IMG/VR virus record: IMGVR_UViG_3300018481_000048
Location: 1 to 34,900 of that record
Direction: 5' to 3' (one strand)
Length of the DNA stretch: 34,900 bases
Source of the DNA: a virus
Numbering within the stretch: position 1 is the first letter of the stretch; every line of letters begins with the position of its first letter. The notes beneath the pieces were generated by a model that saw only the letters and a program-made list of their open reading frames with translations, did no database searches and was not told the DNA's origin. Made by a program: the position numbers and the translations under genes. Positions 25,627-31,755 of the stretch are shown here, in pieces.

Positions 25627-25794
25627 ATGTTCAACCGCAATCAGCGTTCGCAGATCTCTGCACTGAAGAGCTTGAAGTTCGGAATCCTACTCGTAATCAC
25701 TTACGTGTTGATTCTGATGTTCATCCGTTCAGTGGAGGTCGCTGCGAAGCGCAGTTGGAGGATGTTCAGCTGGTCAGCCAAGAAGCTGGCGTAG
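25627..25794 (+). CDS. 55-residue membrane microprotein
   Basis: A short frame with AAGGAG (25612-25617) and an ATG at 25627. A basic head (FNRNQRSQISALKSLK) is followed by a hydrophobic helix (about 17-34, FGILLVITYVLILMFI) and an Arg/Lys/Trp-rich tail (AAKRSWRMFSWSAKKLA). It sits alone between promoter P2 and the hairpin at 25806. The size, charge and single unit suggest a toxin-like, membrane-perturbing or host-takeover protein, but nothing is proven. Confidence 0.6.
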   Translation: MFNRNQRSQISALKSLKFGILLVITYVLILMFIRSVEVAAKRSWRMFSWSAKKLA

Positions 25795-25805
25795 TGGAAT
25801 CTAGG

Positions 25806-25836
25806 TGATAGCCCTGTCGATAGACAAGGACTATCA
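25806..25836 (+). terminator. Hairpin after the P2 gene
   Basis: TGATAG pairs with CTATCA, then CC/GG and TGTC/GACA pair around a GATA loop with one bulged A. It is followed by TCTTCC. It separates the P2 gene from promoter P3. Confidence 0.6.
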
Positions 25837-25842
25837 TCTTCC

Positions 25843-25867
25843 TCGCAGGTAAAACATCTACTATAAT
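25843..25867 (+). promoter_or_regulatory. Phage promoter P3 (TCGCA-14-TATAAT)
   Basis: TCGCA at 25843-25847, 14 bases, TATAAT at 25862-25867, followed by AGAAAC. The box and flanks are nearly the same as P2. It drives the gene at 25892. Confidence 0.78.
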
Positions 25868-25891
25868 AGAAACTAACCTAAGGAGCAAATA

Positions 25892-26074
25892 ATGAATCGA
25901 AAGATTTATCGAGCACAGGTGGAGAGTGAAGAAGGATACTACGATGTAACGACTTACGCGGCTCTGGGAATTCCCATTGAGACGAAGTCGTTTACCCTCG
26001 TGGTTGACATCATGACATTTCTCTATGAGTGCTTGGATAAGAACCCAAGATTCACATCTAACTGGATGTTATAA
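25892..26074 (+). CDS. 60-residue hypothetical protein behind P3
   Basis: The ATG at 25892 follows AAGGAGC. The product starts MNRKIYRAQVESEEGYY, has a small alpha/beta layout and no membrane helix. It is a single-gene unit bounded by promoter P3 and the hairpin at 26078. I do not recognise it. A small host-directed protein is one possibility. Confidence 0.55.
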   Translation: MNRKIYRAQVESEEGYYDVTTYAALGIPIETKSFTLVVDIMTFLYECLDKNPRFTSNWML

Positions 26075-26077
26075 TAT

Positions 26078-26111
26078 AAAGACCTCTGAACCCACACGGG
26101 TTTAAGTCTTT
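26078..26111 (+). terminator. Hairpin terminator after the P3 gene
   Basis: AAAGAC pairs with GTCTTT and AACCC pairs with GGGTT around an ACAC loop, separated by small interior loops. CTTC follows. It lies in the gap before the next gene. Confidence 0.6.
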
Positions 26112-26134
26112 CTTCATATATTTAAGGAGTTCTA

Positions 26135-26359
26135 ATGGCCTTTTTCAAAGGTAAAGCAGTCCAGATAACTATGGTCGATCCGAGTCCCGCAGACGGCAAT
26201 ACAGAGCCCTCTCAGCGGCTTGTGGAGCTACCTCCTGAGACAATCGAGAAGGTTGGTCAGGTTGCTCGAGAACTTGTTCAAGATGTGGGAAAGATTGTTC
26301 TCGTGTGGGTCGCAGCAGATACCGCCCGTAAAGTTATTGTTGAACTTGCAAAGAAGTAA
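26135..26359 (+). CDS. 74-residue hypothetical protein
   Basis: It has TAAGGAG in good position before the ATG. The first half is polar (FKGKAVQITMVDPSPADGN), the second a helix (ETIEKVGQVARELVQDVGKIVLVWVAADTARKVIVELAKK) that is amphipathic to hydrophobic, so membrane association is possible. No own promoter of the shared type is visible, so expression may come from read-through of the terminator before it. Confidence 0.55.
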   Translation: MAFFKGKAVQITMVDPSPADGNTEPSQRLVELPPETIEKVGQVARELVQDVGKIVLVWVAADTARKVIVELAKK

Positions 26360-26361
26360 GC

Positions 26362-26514
26362 ATGAATAACAGTCGAGTTAGTCAAGAATCAAAACGACTG
26401 ATTATTAAATGTCCAGTTTGTGGACAACGCGGATCAGTCAAAACTATGAAGCAAGCAAAATTCTGGAAACAGAACCACGAAATTATTTGCAAATTTGCTC
26501 GCAAGAAAAACTAG
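26362..26514 (+). CDS. 50-residue C2HC zinc-finger microprotein
   Basis: A frame too short for common gene finders: ATG 26362, two bases after the previous stop, ending TAG at 26512-26514. It contains CPVCG and later NHEIIC, giving Cys17, Cys20, His39, Cys43 (CX2C-X18-HX3C), the layout of a C2HC or C2H2-type zinc finger. The basic head and tail favour nucleic-acid binding, perhaps a regulator. Promoter P4 lies across its last codons. Confidence 0.55.
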   Translation: MNNSRVSQESKRLIIKCPVCGQRGSVKTMKQAKFWKQNHEIICKFARKKN

Positions 26515-26523
26515 CGCTATAGT
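26499..26523 (+). promoter_or_regulatory. Phage promoter P4 (TCGCA-14-TATAGT)
   Basis: TCGCA at 26499-26503, 14 bases, TATAGT at 26518-26523, then GAGAAG. It overlaps the end of the zinc-finger gene and points into the structured RNA. Confidence 0.7.
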
Positions 26524-26638
26524 GAGAAGAAGGCAAGACACGAATGTGTAGGTGAAATACCTACCTGCCTGGCGCGACAAGAAAGTCGCTAAGTATAGTT
26601 TTCGTTGGACTATACGCCCCAGCTTCTCATTTTTATTT
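26524..26638 (+). ncRNA. Structured RNA, four-stem fold with U-run end
   Basis: Pairs are visible: P1 GAGAAG (26524-26529)/CTTCTC (26623-26628); P2 AGGCA (26531-26535)/TGCCT (26566-26570) holding hairpin GTAGGT/ACCTAC (26548-26553/26559-26564); P3 GGC (26571-26573)/GCC (26616-26618) holding GCGAC/GTCGC and GTATAGT/ACTATAC. All nest without conflict. ATTTTTATTT follows directly, so it can be a terminator or attenuator. The gene at 26656 follows. The first bases of P1 lie right after the TATAGT box, so a P4 transcript might start inside P1, and P1 may only form on read-through RNA. Not a tRNA: no T-arm. Confidence 0.6.
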
Positions 26639-26655
26639 CCAACTTAGGAGTTATA

Positions 26656-26787
26656 ATGCTAAAAGGATGCAAACGCCTGATATGGATATTTATTCTTACG
26701 CTTCTGCTATGGTTCTGTTTTGGAATGTTGTTCCGTTTTGGAATGTGGATAGTTATTTCAATCTTGGAGGCCATAAGTGTTAGGTGA
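26656..26787 (+). CDS. 43-residue hydrophobic membrane microprotein
   Basis: ATG 26656 has AGGAG (26646-26650), and I prefer it to the upstream TTG frame that would run through the structured RNA. The product is almost all membrane helix (LIWIFILTLLLWFCFGMLFRFGMWIVISILEAI), probably one or two spans. It overlaps the next small gene by 11 bases. Confidence 0.55.
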   Translation: MLKGCKRLIWIFILTLLLWFCFGMLFRFGMWIVISILEAISVR

Positions 26788-26929
26788 AGCAGCCAAAGAA
26801 CTTCTGGATGTTATTGCATATCTTGGTGGAATCATGTCTTTTATATTTCTGATTCTTTATGTCTGGGCCAATTGGTCTGATTGGATGTCAGACGATGAGG
26901 ATGAAGAAGAGGAAGAGGATTATCGATGA
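26777..26929 (+). CDS. 50-residue membrane protein with acidic tail
   Basis: GTG 26777 has GGAGG (26766-26770) inside the preceding gene. After an N-terminal amphipathic segment there is a hydrophobic helix (about 13-32, VIAYLGGIMSFIFLILYVWA) and a highly acidic end (DDEDEEEEEDYR). The stop TGA overlaps the ATG of the next gene (ATGA). Tight overlap with both neighbours implies co-translation. Absent from simple gene calls because of its size. Confidence 0.6.
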   Translation: MLGEAAKELLDVIAYLGGIMSFIFLILYVWANWSDWMSDDEDEEEEEDYR

Positions 26930-27657
26930 TGAATATTGAAGGGTTATATTACGGAGTAAAGACTGCGTTTAAGCATAATGCTCCTGCAATTCTTACAGGT
27001 CTTGGCGTAAGTGGAACTATTACCACCGCGGTACTTACGGCCAGGGCGACGTGGAAGGCTTCTAACCGCTTGAGTGAAGGCCCGCCGATCGAACAACTCT
27101 CAAAGAAGGAGATCATCCGTGAATGCTGGGATCTCTATATTCCTGCGACCATCGCGGGAACAGTTACTGTCGGTTGCATCCTCGGAGCAAATCACGTCAG
27201 CACAAAAAGAGCGGCTGCTATGGCATCTCTACTGGCAGTTTCTGAACGAACGATAACTGATTATCGAGAGAAGGTTATTGAGCAAATCGGAGAAAAGAAA
27301 GAAAAAAATCTTCGCGATGAAATTGTTCAGGAACGAATTCAGAAAACGCCAGTGTCTGAAGTTGTAGTTGTTGGTGAGGGAGTCGTTCTATATATGGAAG
27401 GGTTTACCGGTAGGCATTTCGCCTGCAACAACTCTGTCCTAGATTCTGCGGTCAATAAGATCAATCACAAAGCACAACGCGAAGGTTATGCAACGCTAGG
27501 TGACTTTTACTTTGAAGTAGGCTTGCCTCAAACCAGTAATTCTGGGCAAGTTGGTTGGCATTCTGATAATCTACTTGAACTTCGTCGCGTTGCTGAAATC
27601 TCTCCTGATGGTCGACCCTGTATCTCAATTGATTATAATTACGTGGATCCCCTTTAG
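26926..27657 (+). CDS. DUF6353-type phage membrane protein, copy A
   Basis: The 243-residue product has two hydrophobic segments (about 20-38 and 70-88) and a charged C-terminal domain with LGDFYFEVGLPQTSNSGQVGWHSDN. The pattern NAPAILTGLGVSGTITTAVLTARATWKA ... ILGANHVSTKRAAAMASLLAVSER is, to my recollection, that of DUF6353 proteins from phages. The gene at 30118 shares the pattern (RNAPTIMFAGGVMGVVASTVMACRATLK ... LTGSHVTLNRRNAGLTAAYAAVSK), so the two are paralogs. Function is unknown. ATG 26926 or 26929; promoter P5 lies just after its end. Confidence 0.75.
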   Translation: MMNIEGLYYGVKTAFKHNAPAILTGLGVSGTITTAVLTARATWKASNRLSEGPPIEQLSKKEIIRECWDLYIPATIAGTVTVGCILGANHVSTKRAAAMASLLAVSERTITDYREKVIEQIGEKKEKNLRDEIVQERIQKTPVSEVVVVGEGVVLYMEGFTGRHFACNNSVLDSAVNKINHKAQREGYATLGDFYFEVGLPQTSNSGQVGWHSDNLLELRRVAEISPDGRPCISIDYNYVDPL

Positions 27658-27660
27658 ACC

Positions 27661-27685
27661 TCGCAGAAAAAACACGGTCTATAGT
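27661..27685 (+). promoter_or_regulatory. Phage promoter P5 (TCGCA-14-TATAGT)
   Basis: TCGCA at 27661-27665, 14 bases, TATAGT at 27680-27685, then AGGAAGA. It drives the small gene at 27718. Confidence 0.72.
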
Positions 27686-27717
27686 AGGAAGATCCATTCC
27701 CCTAGAAGGAGATGATA

Positions 27718-27927
27718 ATGGACGAGTTCGAGACCACCGATGTGGACTTTGATACCGAAGAGAGCGCCGACAGCAGTAAGGTCGCGATCATCGCCCTGGC
27801 AGGCACCGTATTGGTGGCAGCCGGGACGTTGGCCGTGGTCAAGTACCGCAACTGGCGTGCTCAGAAGGCGATCGAAGCCCCCGCGGAGACCCCCGAACTT
27901 CCCGGAGCAACCGCTTCGGAGGAGTGA
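27718..27927 (+). CDS. Small membrane protein with GC-rich codons
   Basis: The 69-residue product starts at ATG 27718, six bases after GAAGGAG; the ATG at 27712 is too close. The acidic head (DEFETTDVDFDTEESAD), a hydrophobic helix (about 22-41, VAIIALAGTVLVAAGTLAVV) and a Pro/Glu-rich tail suggest a single-span protein. Its codons are markedly GC-rich for this window, hinting at recent acquisition or high expression. It is a single-gene unit between promoter P5 and the hairpin at 27937. Confidence 0.6.
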   Translation: MDEFETTDVDFDTEESADSSKVAIIALAGTVLVAAGTLAVVKYRNWRAQKAIEAPAETPELPGATASEE

Positions 27928-27936
27928 TTAACCCAT

Positions 27937-27985
27937 AGAGGAATCCTCTGAAGGCTCAAATGAGAGCCCGACGAGGACTTCCTCT
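27937..27985 (+). terminator. Strong hairpin terminator after the P5 gene
   Basis: AGAGGAA pairs with TTCCTCT, TCCTC with GAGGA, and GGCTC with GAGCC at the tip, a long stem with small interior loops. TTCT follows, then TTTTA. It ends the P5 unit before the kinase gene. Confidence 0.7.
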
Positions 27986-28009
27986 TTCTAAAATTTTATT
28001 GGAGGCTCG

Positions 28010-28576
28010 GTGTTAATTGGATTTACGGGCTATGCCCAATCAGGAAAAACTACTTGTGCTGAATATTTGACTGAAACGTTTGGGTTTAAACAAGTAGGAT
28101 TTGCTGACAAACTTCGCGAATATGTTGAGCAAGTAAATCCTATCATTCAATTTGGATACGATCCACGAAATGGTTTGTGGGGTTTGAAATATAACGAAGC
28201 TCTTCGTCGATATGGATACGAAGAAGCTAAACGGGTGAAGCCCGGATTTCGTAAGGCGTTGATCGACTTTGGTAATGGTGCACGCGATATTTTTGGGGAA
28301 GACTTTTGGGTCGATCAACTTTGGAAGACGTTTCAAGTTAACGAGGATTATGCCTTTCAAGACGTTCGTTTCCTTAGTGAAGCCAAACGAATTCAGAAAT
28401 ATGGAGATGGGATTATAATTCGAATTAATCGCCCGTCGGTTGGACGAGGAAGCAATGATGTCTCAGAAACTGAGATGGAACAAATTAATGCTGATTATAC
28501 GATAGAGAATAATCTATCAAAAGATATTCTTCTTCAAAACGTTCATTACTACGTATCGAAACATGTGAGGCTATAA
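28010..28576 (+). CDS. Deoxynucleoside monophosphate kinase-like protein
   Basis: The 188-residue P-loop protein begins MLIGFTGYAQSGKTT, a Walker A (GYAQSGKT, about 7-14) typical of phage dNMP kinases. Residues FADKLREY and a later YAFQDVRFLSEAKRI block, with Asp and Arg in the region used for nucleotide contacts, also fit. It would turn dNMPs into dNDPs, feeding dNTP synthesis for replication. GTG 28010 has GGAGG (28001-28005) directly upstream. It follows a strong terminator, so a promoter must lie close by or upstream read-through is used. Confidence 0.75.
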   Translation: MLIGFTGYAQSGKTTCAEYLTETFGFKQVGFADKLREYVEQVNPIIQFGYDPRNGLWGLKYNEALRRYGYEEAKRVKPGFRKALIDFGNGARDIFGEDFWVDQLWKTFQVNEDYAFQDVRFLSEAKRIQKYGDGIIIRINRPSVGRGSNDVSETEMEQINADYTIENNLSKDILLQNVHYYVSKHVRL

Positions 28577-28579
28577 ATC

Positions 28580-29092
28580 ATGCTTAAGAAGGAAATGACT
28601 TACGAGGATTACGATGGTAAGAGCGTTACTGAAACGCTTTATTTCCATCTCTCTAAGCCAGAATTGATTGAACTCGAGCTGTCATATCCTGAAGGAATTG
28701 AGGCGGCACTTAAGAAGATGGTAGAAGAAGAGAATCGATCTTCCATTCTTGCTTTCTTTAAAAAGATTGTTTTACTTGCTTATGGTGTTCGAGCAGAAGA
28801 GGGTAAGCGGTTCATCAAGAGCGAAGAGGTCTCTCTCGCATTCTCTCAGACTAATGCCTATAATGAGCTTTATATGCTTTTCTTTACTGATAGCGACGAA
28901 GCAATTAAGTTCCTCAAGGGAATTCTTCCTAATGATCTTTCAGAGCAAGTTAATGAGGAAGATCTTAAGCAGCGAATGATTGCTGTCGGAAAGAGCTCTG
29001 TCGCAGAGGAAGTTATTGATCCTACGACTCTTACTACGGCAGAAATTGCTGAACGTAATCGTAAAGCTGAGGAAGCTGCGGCGCAGGATTAA
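28580..29092 (+). CDS. Conserved phage protein with chaperone-like family pattern
   Basis: The 170-residue product has MTYEDYDGKSVTETLYFHLSKPELIELEL, then LAFFKKIVLLAYGVRAEEGKRFIKSEEV and FSQTNAYNELYMLFFTDSDEAIKFLKGILP. I recognise this as a family common in siphophages, sometimes annotated as tail chaperone-like, but the role is not certain. It is outside the tail operon here. The start ATG lies three bases after the kinase stop, with GTGAGG upstream. Confidence 0.65.
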   Translation: MLKKEMTYEDYDGKSVTETLYFHLSKPELIELELSYPEGIEAALKKMVEEENRSSILAFFKKIVLLAYGVRAEEGKRFIKSEEVSLAFSQTNAYNELYMLFFTDSDEAIKFLKGILPNDLSEQVNEEDLKQRMIAVGKSSVAEEVIDPTTLTTAEIAERNRKAEEAAAQD

Positions 29093-29103
29093 CTGACGCT
29101 AAT

Positions 29104-29412
29104 ATGAGAGAAAAGAAGAACCCCTTGAGTGACGAAGTTCAAAAGAAGCTTCCACGTGATCGTGTGAAGAGCGTTACTGGTTGGGTTGTTGGAACGAGTA
29201 TTGGATTCGTAGTTTCTGAAATTGTTGAGAATAATGTATCAACTGACCTAAATAAGCGCCAAACGGCAGCTAAGTGGGTTGGTCGAGCGGCATTGTCCTG
29301 GGCAATTCAGACCGCAGTCCAAGACATGATCAATAACCAAATCGATACGTTGGCAGACGCCTATGTGAAAGCAAAGAAAGAACTTGAGGACAAGAGGAAG
29401 TCTTCGGACTAA
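29104..29412 (+). CDS. 102-residue membrane-associated protein
   Basis: The basic N-terminus is followed by a hydrophobic stretch (about 24-40, VTGWVVGTSIGFVVSEI), then a helix (AAKWVGRAALSWAIQTAVQDM) and a charged C-terminus. The ATG at 29104 follows closely on the previous gene, without a strong ribosome site. The hairpin at 29420-29446 ends this unit. I cannot assign a function. Confidence 0.55.
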   Translation: MREKKNPLSDEVQKKLPRDRVKSVTGWVVGTSIGFVVSEIVENNVSTDLNKRQTAAKWVGRAALSWAIQTAVQDMINNQIDTLADAYVKAKKELEDKRKSSD

Positions 29413-29419
29413 TCTCTGG

Positions 29420-29446
29420 CTTATAATCCCAAACTGGGGTTATAAG
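29420..29446 (+). terminator. Hairpin terminator after the 29104 gene
   Basis: CTTATAATCCC pairs with GGGGTTATAAG around a five-base AAACT loop, 11 pairs with one G-U. TCTTCCC follows, with only a weak T run. A TATAAT inside it is part of the stem, not a promoter. Confidence 0.7.
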
Positions 29447-29472
29447 TCTTCCCTAACGAAAGGCAACATATA

Positions 29473-30105
29473 ATGGCAGAAATGAAAGACTTCCCTGCTA
29501 ATTCAAATAAAAAGAAGACGAATGCCCCGGCAAAGGCTGAGAATAAGCCGGAAGTCGAAAAAGTTGTCAAGGGTGAAGTTGTTAAGAAGAAAATCCCAAT
29601 TGGCAAGAAGTTTTCAATGGTGTTTCTGGGCGGCGAACTGAAGTCTGCTGGTCGATTTATCGCGACTGACGTTCTTCTTCCCGCGCTACGAAATCTAATT
29701 GTTGAGATGACTGAGAAGGGAATTGAAAAGGTTGTCTTTGGCGACAATCGGCCTACTCCTCGATCGGGAATGGGCAGTACTAGCCGGATTTCTTACAATC
29801 GACCCACAGAACGATATGGTCCTCGTCGAGAAGTAAATATTGGGCATCAGTCTTCGCGACCTCGAACACAAGAGATTGCGGATATTTATTTGGAAACATT
29901 AGAAGACGCAGAAATTGTTGTTGAACGGCTTAGTGATCGCATCGAGCAATATGACTTTGTGACCGTGGCCGAATTGTATAAGATGTGCGGGATTCCGCAT
30001 AATCACGTAGATACGAATTGGGGATGGTCTGATCTTCGTCGTGTCACCATTCGTCAAACACGTCAGGGATATACCCTTGACATGCCCCGTATTGAAGAAG
30101 CCTGA
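29473..30105 (+). CDS. Conserved phage protein with basic N-terminal tail
   Basis: A 210-residue soluble protein. A Lys/Ala-rich, disordered N-terminus (about 1-45) is followed by KFSMVFLGGELKSAGRFIATDVLLPALRNLIVEM and a C-terminal domain with EIADIYLETLEDAEIVVERLSDRIEQYDFVTVAELYKMCGIP and DTNWGWSDLRRV. This family is seen next to DUF6353-type genes in other phages; its role is unknown to me. The ATG is preceded by GAAAGG. It is in a row with the next two genes, probably one operon. Confidence 0.6.
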   Translation: MAEMKDFPANSNKKKTNAPAKAENKPEVEKVVKGEVVKKKIPIGKKFSMVFLGGELKSAGRFIATDVLLPALRNLIVEMTEKGIEKVVFGDNRPTPRSGMGSTSRISYNRPTERYGPRREVNIGHQSSRPRTQEIADIYLETLEDAEIVVERLSDRIEQYDFVTVAELYKMCGIPHNHVDTNWGWSDLRRVTIRQTRQGYTLDMPRIEEA

Positions 30106-30117
30106 TTAGGAGGCATC

Positions 30118-30984
30118 ATGAAACTTATTCCTATTAGTGTCAGTCGAAGCATTGGATCTTCGGAACTCTTTCTTCGCCGTAATGCCCCCACGATCATGTT
30201 CGCTGGCGGGGTTATGGGCGTTGTAGCCAGCACAGTTATGGCTTGTCGTGCGACACTTAAGCTGTCCGATGAGCTTCCTAAGATGAAGCATAACCTGGAG
30301 CAGGCTCGAGAAGATCTTGAGGATGGCGAGGAAAACACAGCTCGTTCTCTTACTCTTGTGTATGTTGATAACGCAGTAAAGGTTGCCAAACTTTATGCTC
30401 CAACCGTTGCGGTTGGTTCGTTGGCTATTGGTGCTTTGACTGGTTCTCATGTTACTTTGAATCGTCGTAATGCCGGACTCACTGCTGCTTATGCTGCCGT
30501 GTCCAAGGCATATGATGAGTATCGCGCTCGAGTTCGTGATGAACTCGGTGATGAAAAGGAACGAGATATTTATCAAGGCGCGGTTGTTGAGAAGGTTGTT
30601 GGAGAAGACGGTAAAAAGACCAAGGTTACTACTATCGATCCCAGTGGAACTTCTCCTTATTCTCGTCTCTATGATGAGTCATCCTATAACTTCCAGAAAG
30701 ACGCTCAATACAATCTGTGCTTTATCAAGGCTCAGCAGGATTATGCCAACGACCTTCTTCATCGTCGCGGGTTTGTTTTCCTTAACGAGGTCTTAAAGGA
30801 ACTTGGTTTGGATATGGGTAATGTCGGCGCTCAGGTCGGTTGGGTTGTTGATGGTGATGGAGATGGTTATATCGATTACGGTCTTGATCGATATCTGACT
30901 GATCCCACTATTGATCCCAAGGAACCGCGCATCTGGCTTGACTTCAACGTTGATGGTACCATCATCGGGAAAATCAAGGAGTAA
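30118..30984 (+). CDS. DUF6353-type phage membrane protein, copy B
   Basis: The 288-residue paralog of the protein at 26926 has hydrophobic segments at about 23-42 and 92-110. Then comes a long charged segment and a C-terminal domain with VFLNEVLKELGLDMGNVGAQVGWVVDGDGDGYIDYGLD, whose GDGDGYID resembles a calcium-binding loop. TAGGAGG precedes the ATG. Codons are more GC-rich than in copy A. Function unknown; membrane-linked by prediction. Confidence 0.75.
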   Translation: MKLIPISVSRSIGSSELFLRRNAPTIMFAGGVMGVVASTVMACRATLKLSDELPKMKHNLEQAREDLEDGEENTARSLTLVYVDNAVKVAKLYAPTVAVGSLAIGALTGSHVTLNRRNAGLTAAYAAVSKAYDEYRARVRDELGDEKERDIYQGAVVEKVVGEDGKKTKVTTIDPSGTSPYSRLYDESSYNFQKDAQYNLCFIKAQQDYANDLLHRRGFVFLNEVLKELGLDMGNVGAQVGWVVDGDGDGYIDYGLDRYLTDPTIDPKEPRIWLDFNVDGTIIGKIKE

Positions 30985-30986
30985 TT

Positions 30987-31754
30987 ATGAATATGTCATC
31001 GATCTTGAGGAAGGAGGTTATCATCCCGGTTTCGGTCGGGTTGGTAGCCTCTGCCGGTGGGTTCGCTGCCGGTTATATTTGGCGAGATCGCAAGGACCAG
31101 AACAGTATTGTTATCAACAACTCCCTAGAAGATCACGGAGACGTGGTTAGAGAATATGTCGATGGGGAATGGGTTGATCCTGAGCGCAAACAAGAGAAGG
31201 AAGAAAACGACGAAGAGATTGCCGCTCTTCTTCGTGAAGCCACCGCGATTCGTAAGATCGTCGCGAAAGAGAATGTTGAGCGTATCGTTGCTTCAGCTCC
31301 ACATATTTTTAAGAATAATCCAGAGGAGCCAGGCGTTGTGACTCAGAATATTTTCGATACCCCGGACGTTGAAGATGACTGGGATATGGAAGCAGAGCTT
31401 GTTAAGCGATCACCAAATGCTCCGTATGTCATTAGTGTAGATGAATTCATGTCTAATGAATCTGATCTTCCTCAAGAAGAATTGACATATTATAGTGGTG
31501 ATGATGTCATGGTTGACACTCATGATGTTCCAATTTATGGACACCGGGACATGATGGGGATTCTTAAATTTGGACATGGATCTGGTGATCTAGGCGTTGT
31601 TTATATTCGGAATGAAAAGGTTGGTCGAGAGTGGGAGATCTGCTATCACGAGGGGTATTACTCGGTTGAGGTCATGGGCCTTGACTTGGAAGATACCTTT
31701 GAGCAGGAAGATCTGAAGCACTCTCAACGACCCCTTAAATTCCGGGGAGACTGA
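30987..31754 (+). CDS. Conserved phage membrane-anchored protein
   Basis: The 255-residue product has an N-terminal hydrophobic helix (about 11-28, IIPVSVGLVASAGGFAAGYI), a coiled region (KQEKEENDEEIAALLREATAIRKIV) and a conserved module PYVISVDEFMSNESDLPQEELTYYSGDDVMVD. I have seen this family next to DUF6353-type genes, without a known function. AAGGAG precedes the ATG (30987 or 30993). The next gene starts two bases after its stop, so the three genes from 30118 probably form one unit. Confidence 0.65.
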   Translation: MNMSSILRKEVIIPVSVGLVASAGGFAAGYIWRDRKDQNSIVINNSLEDHGDVVREYVDGEWVDPERKQEKEENDEEIAALLREATAIRKIVAKENVERIVASAPHIFKNNPEEPGVVTQNIFDTPDVEDDWDMEAELVKRSPNAPYVISVDEFMSNESDLPQEELTYYSGDDVMVDTHDVPIYGHRDMMGILKFGHGSGDLGVVYIRNEKVGREWEICYHEGYYSVEVMGLDLEDTFEQEDLKHSQRPLKFRGD

Positions 31755-31755
31755 C

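Noticed and set aside
26524-26638. A tRNA gene
   Set aside because: No 7-bp acceptor, TTCRA T-loop or anticodon arm; stems are at non-tRNA spacing and the molecule ends in a T run.
29422-29427. TATAAT as a promoter box
   Set aside because: It is part of the stem of the hairpin at 29420-29446, and TCGCA is absent at the expected distance.
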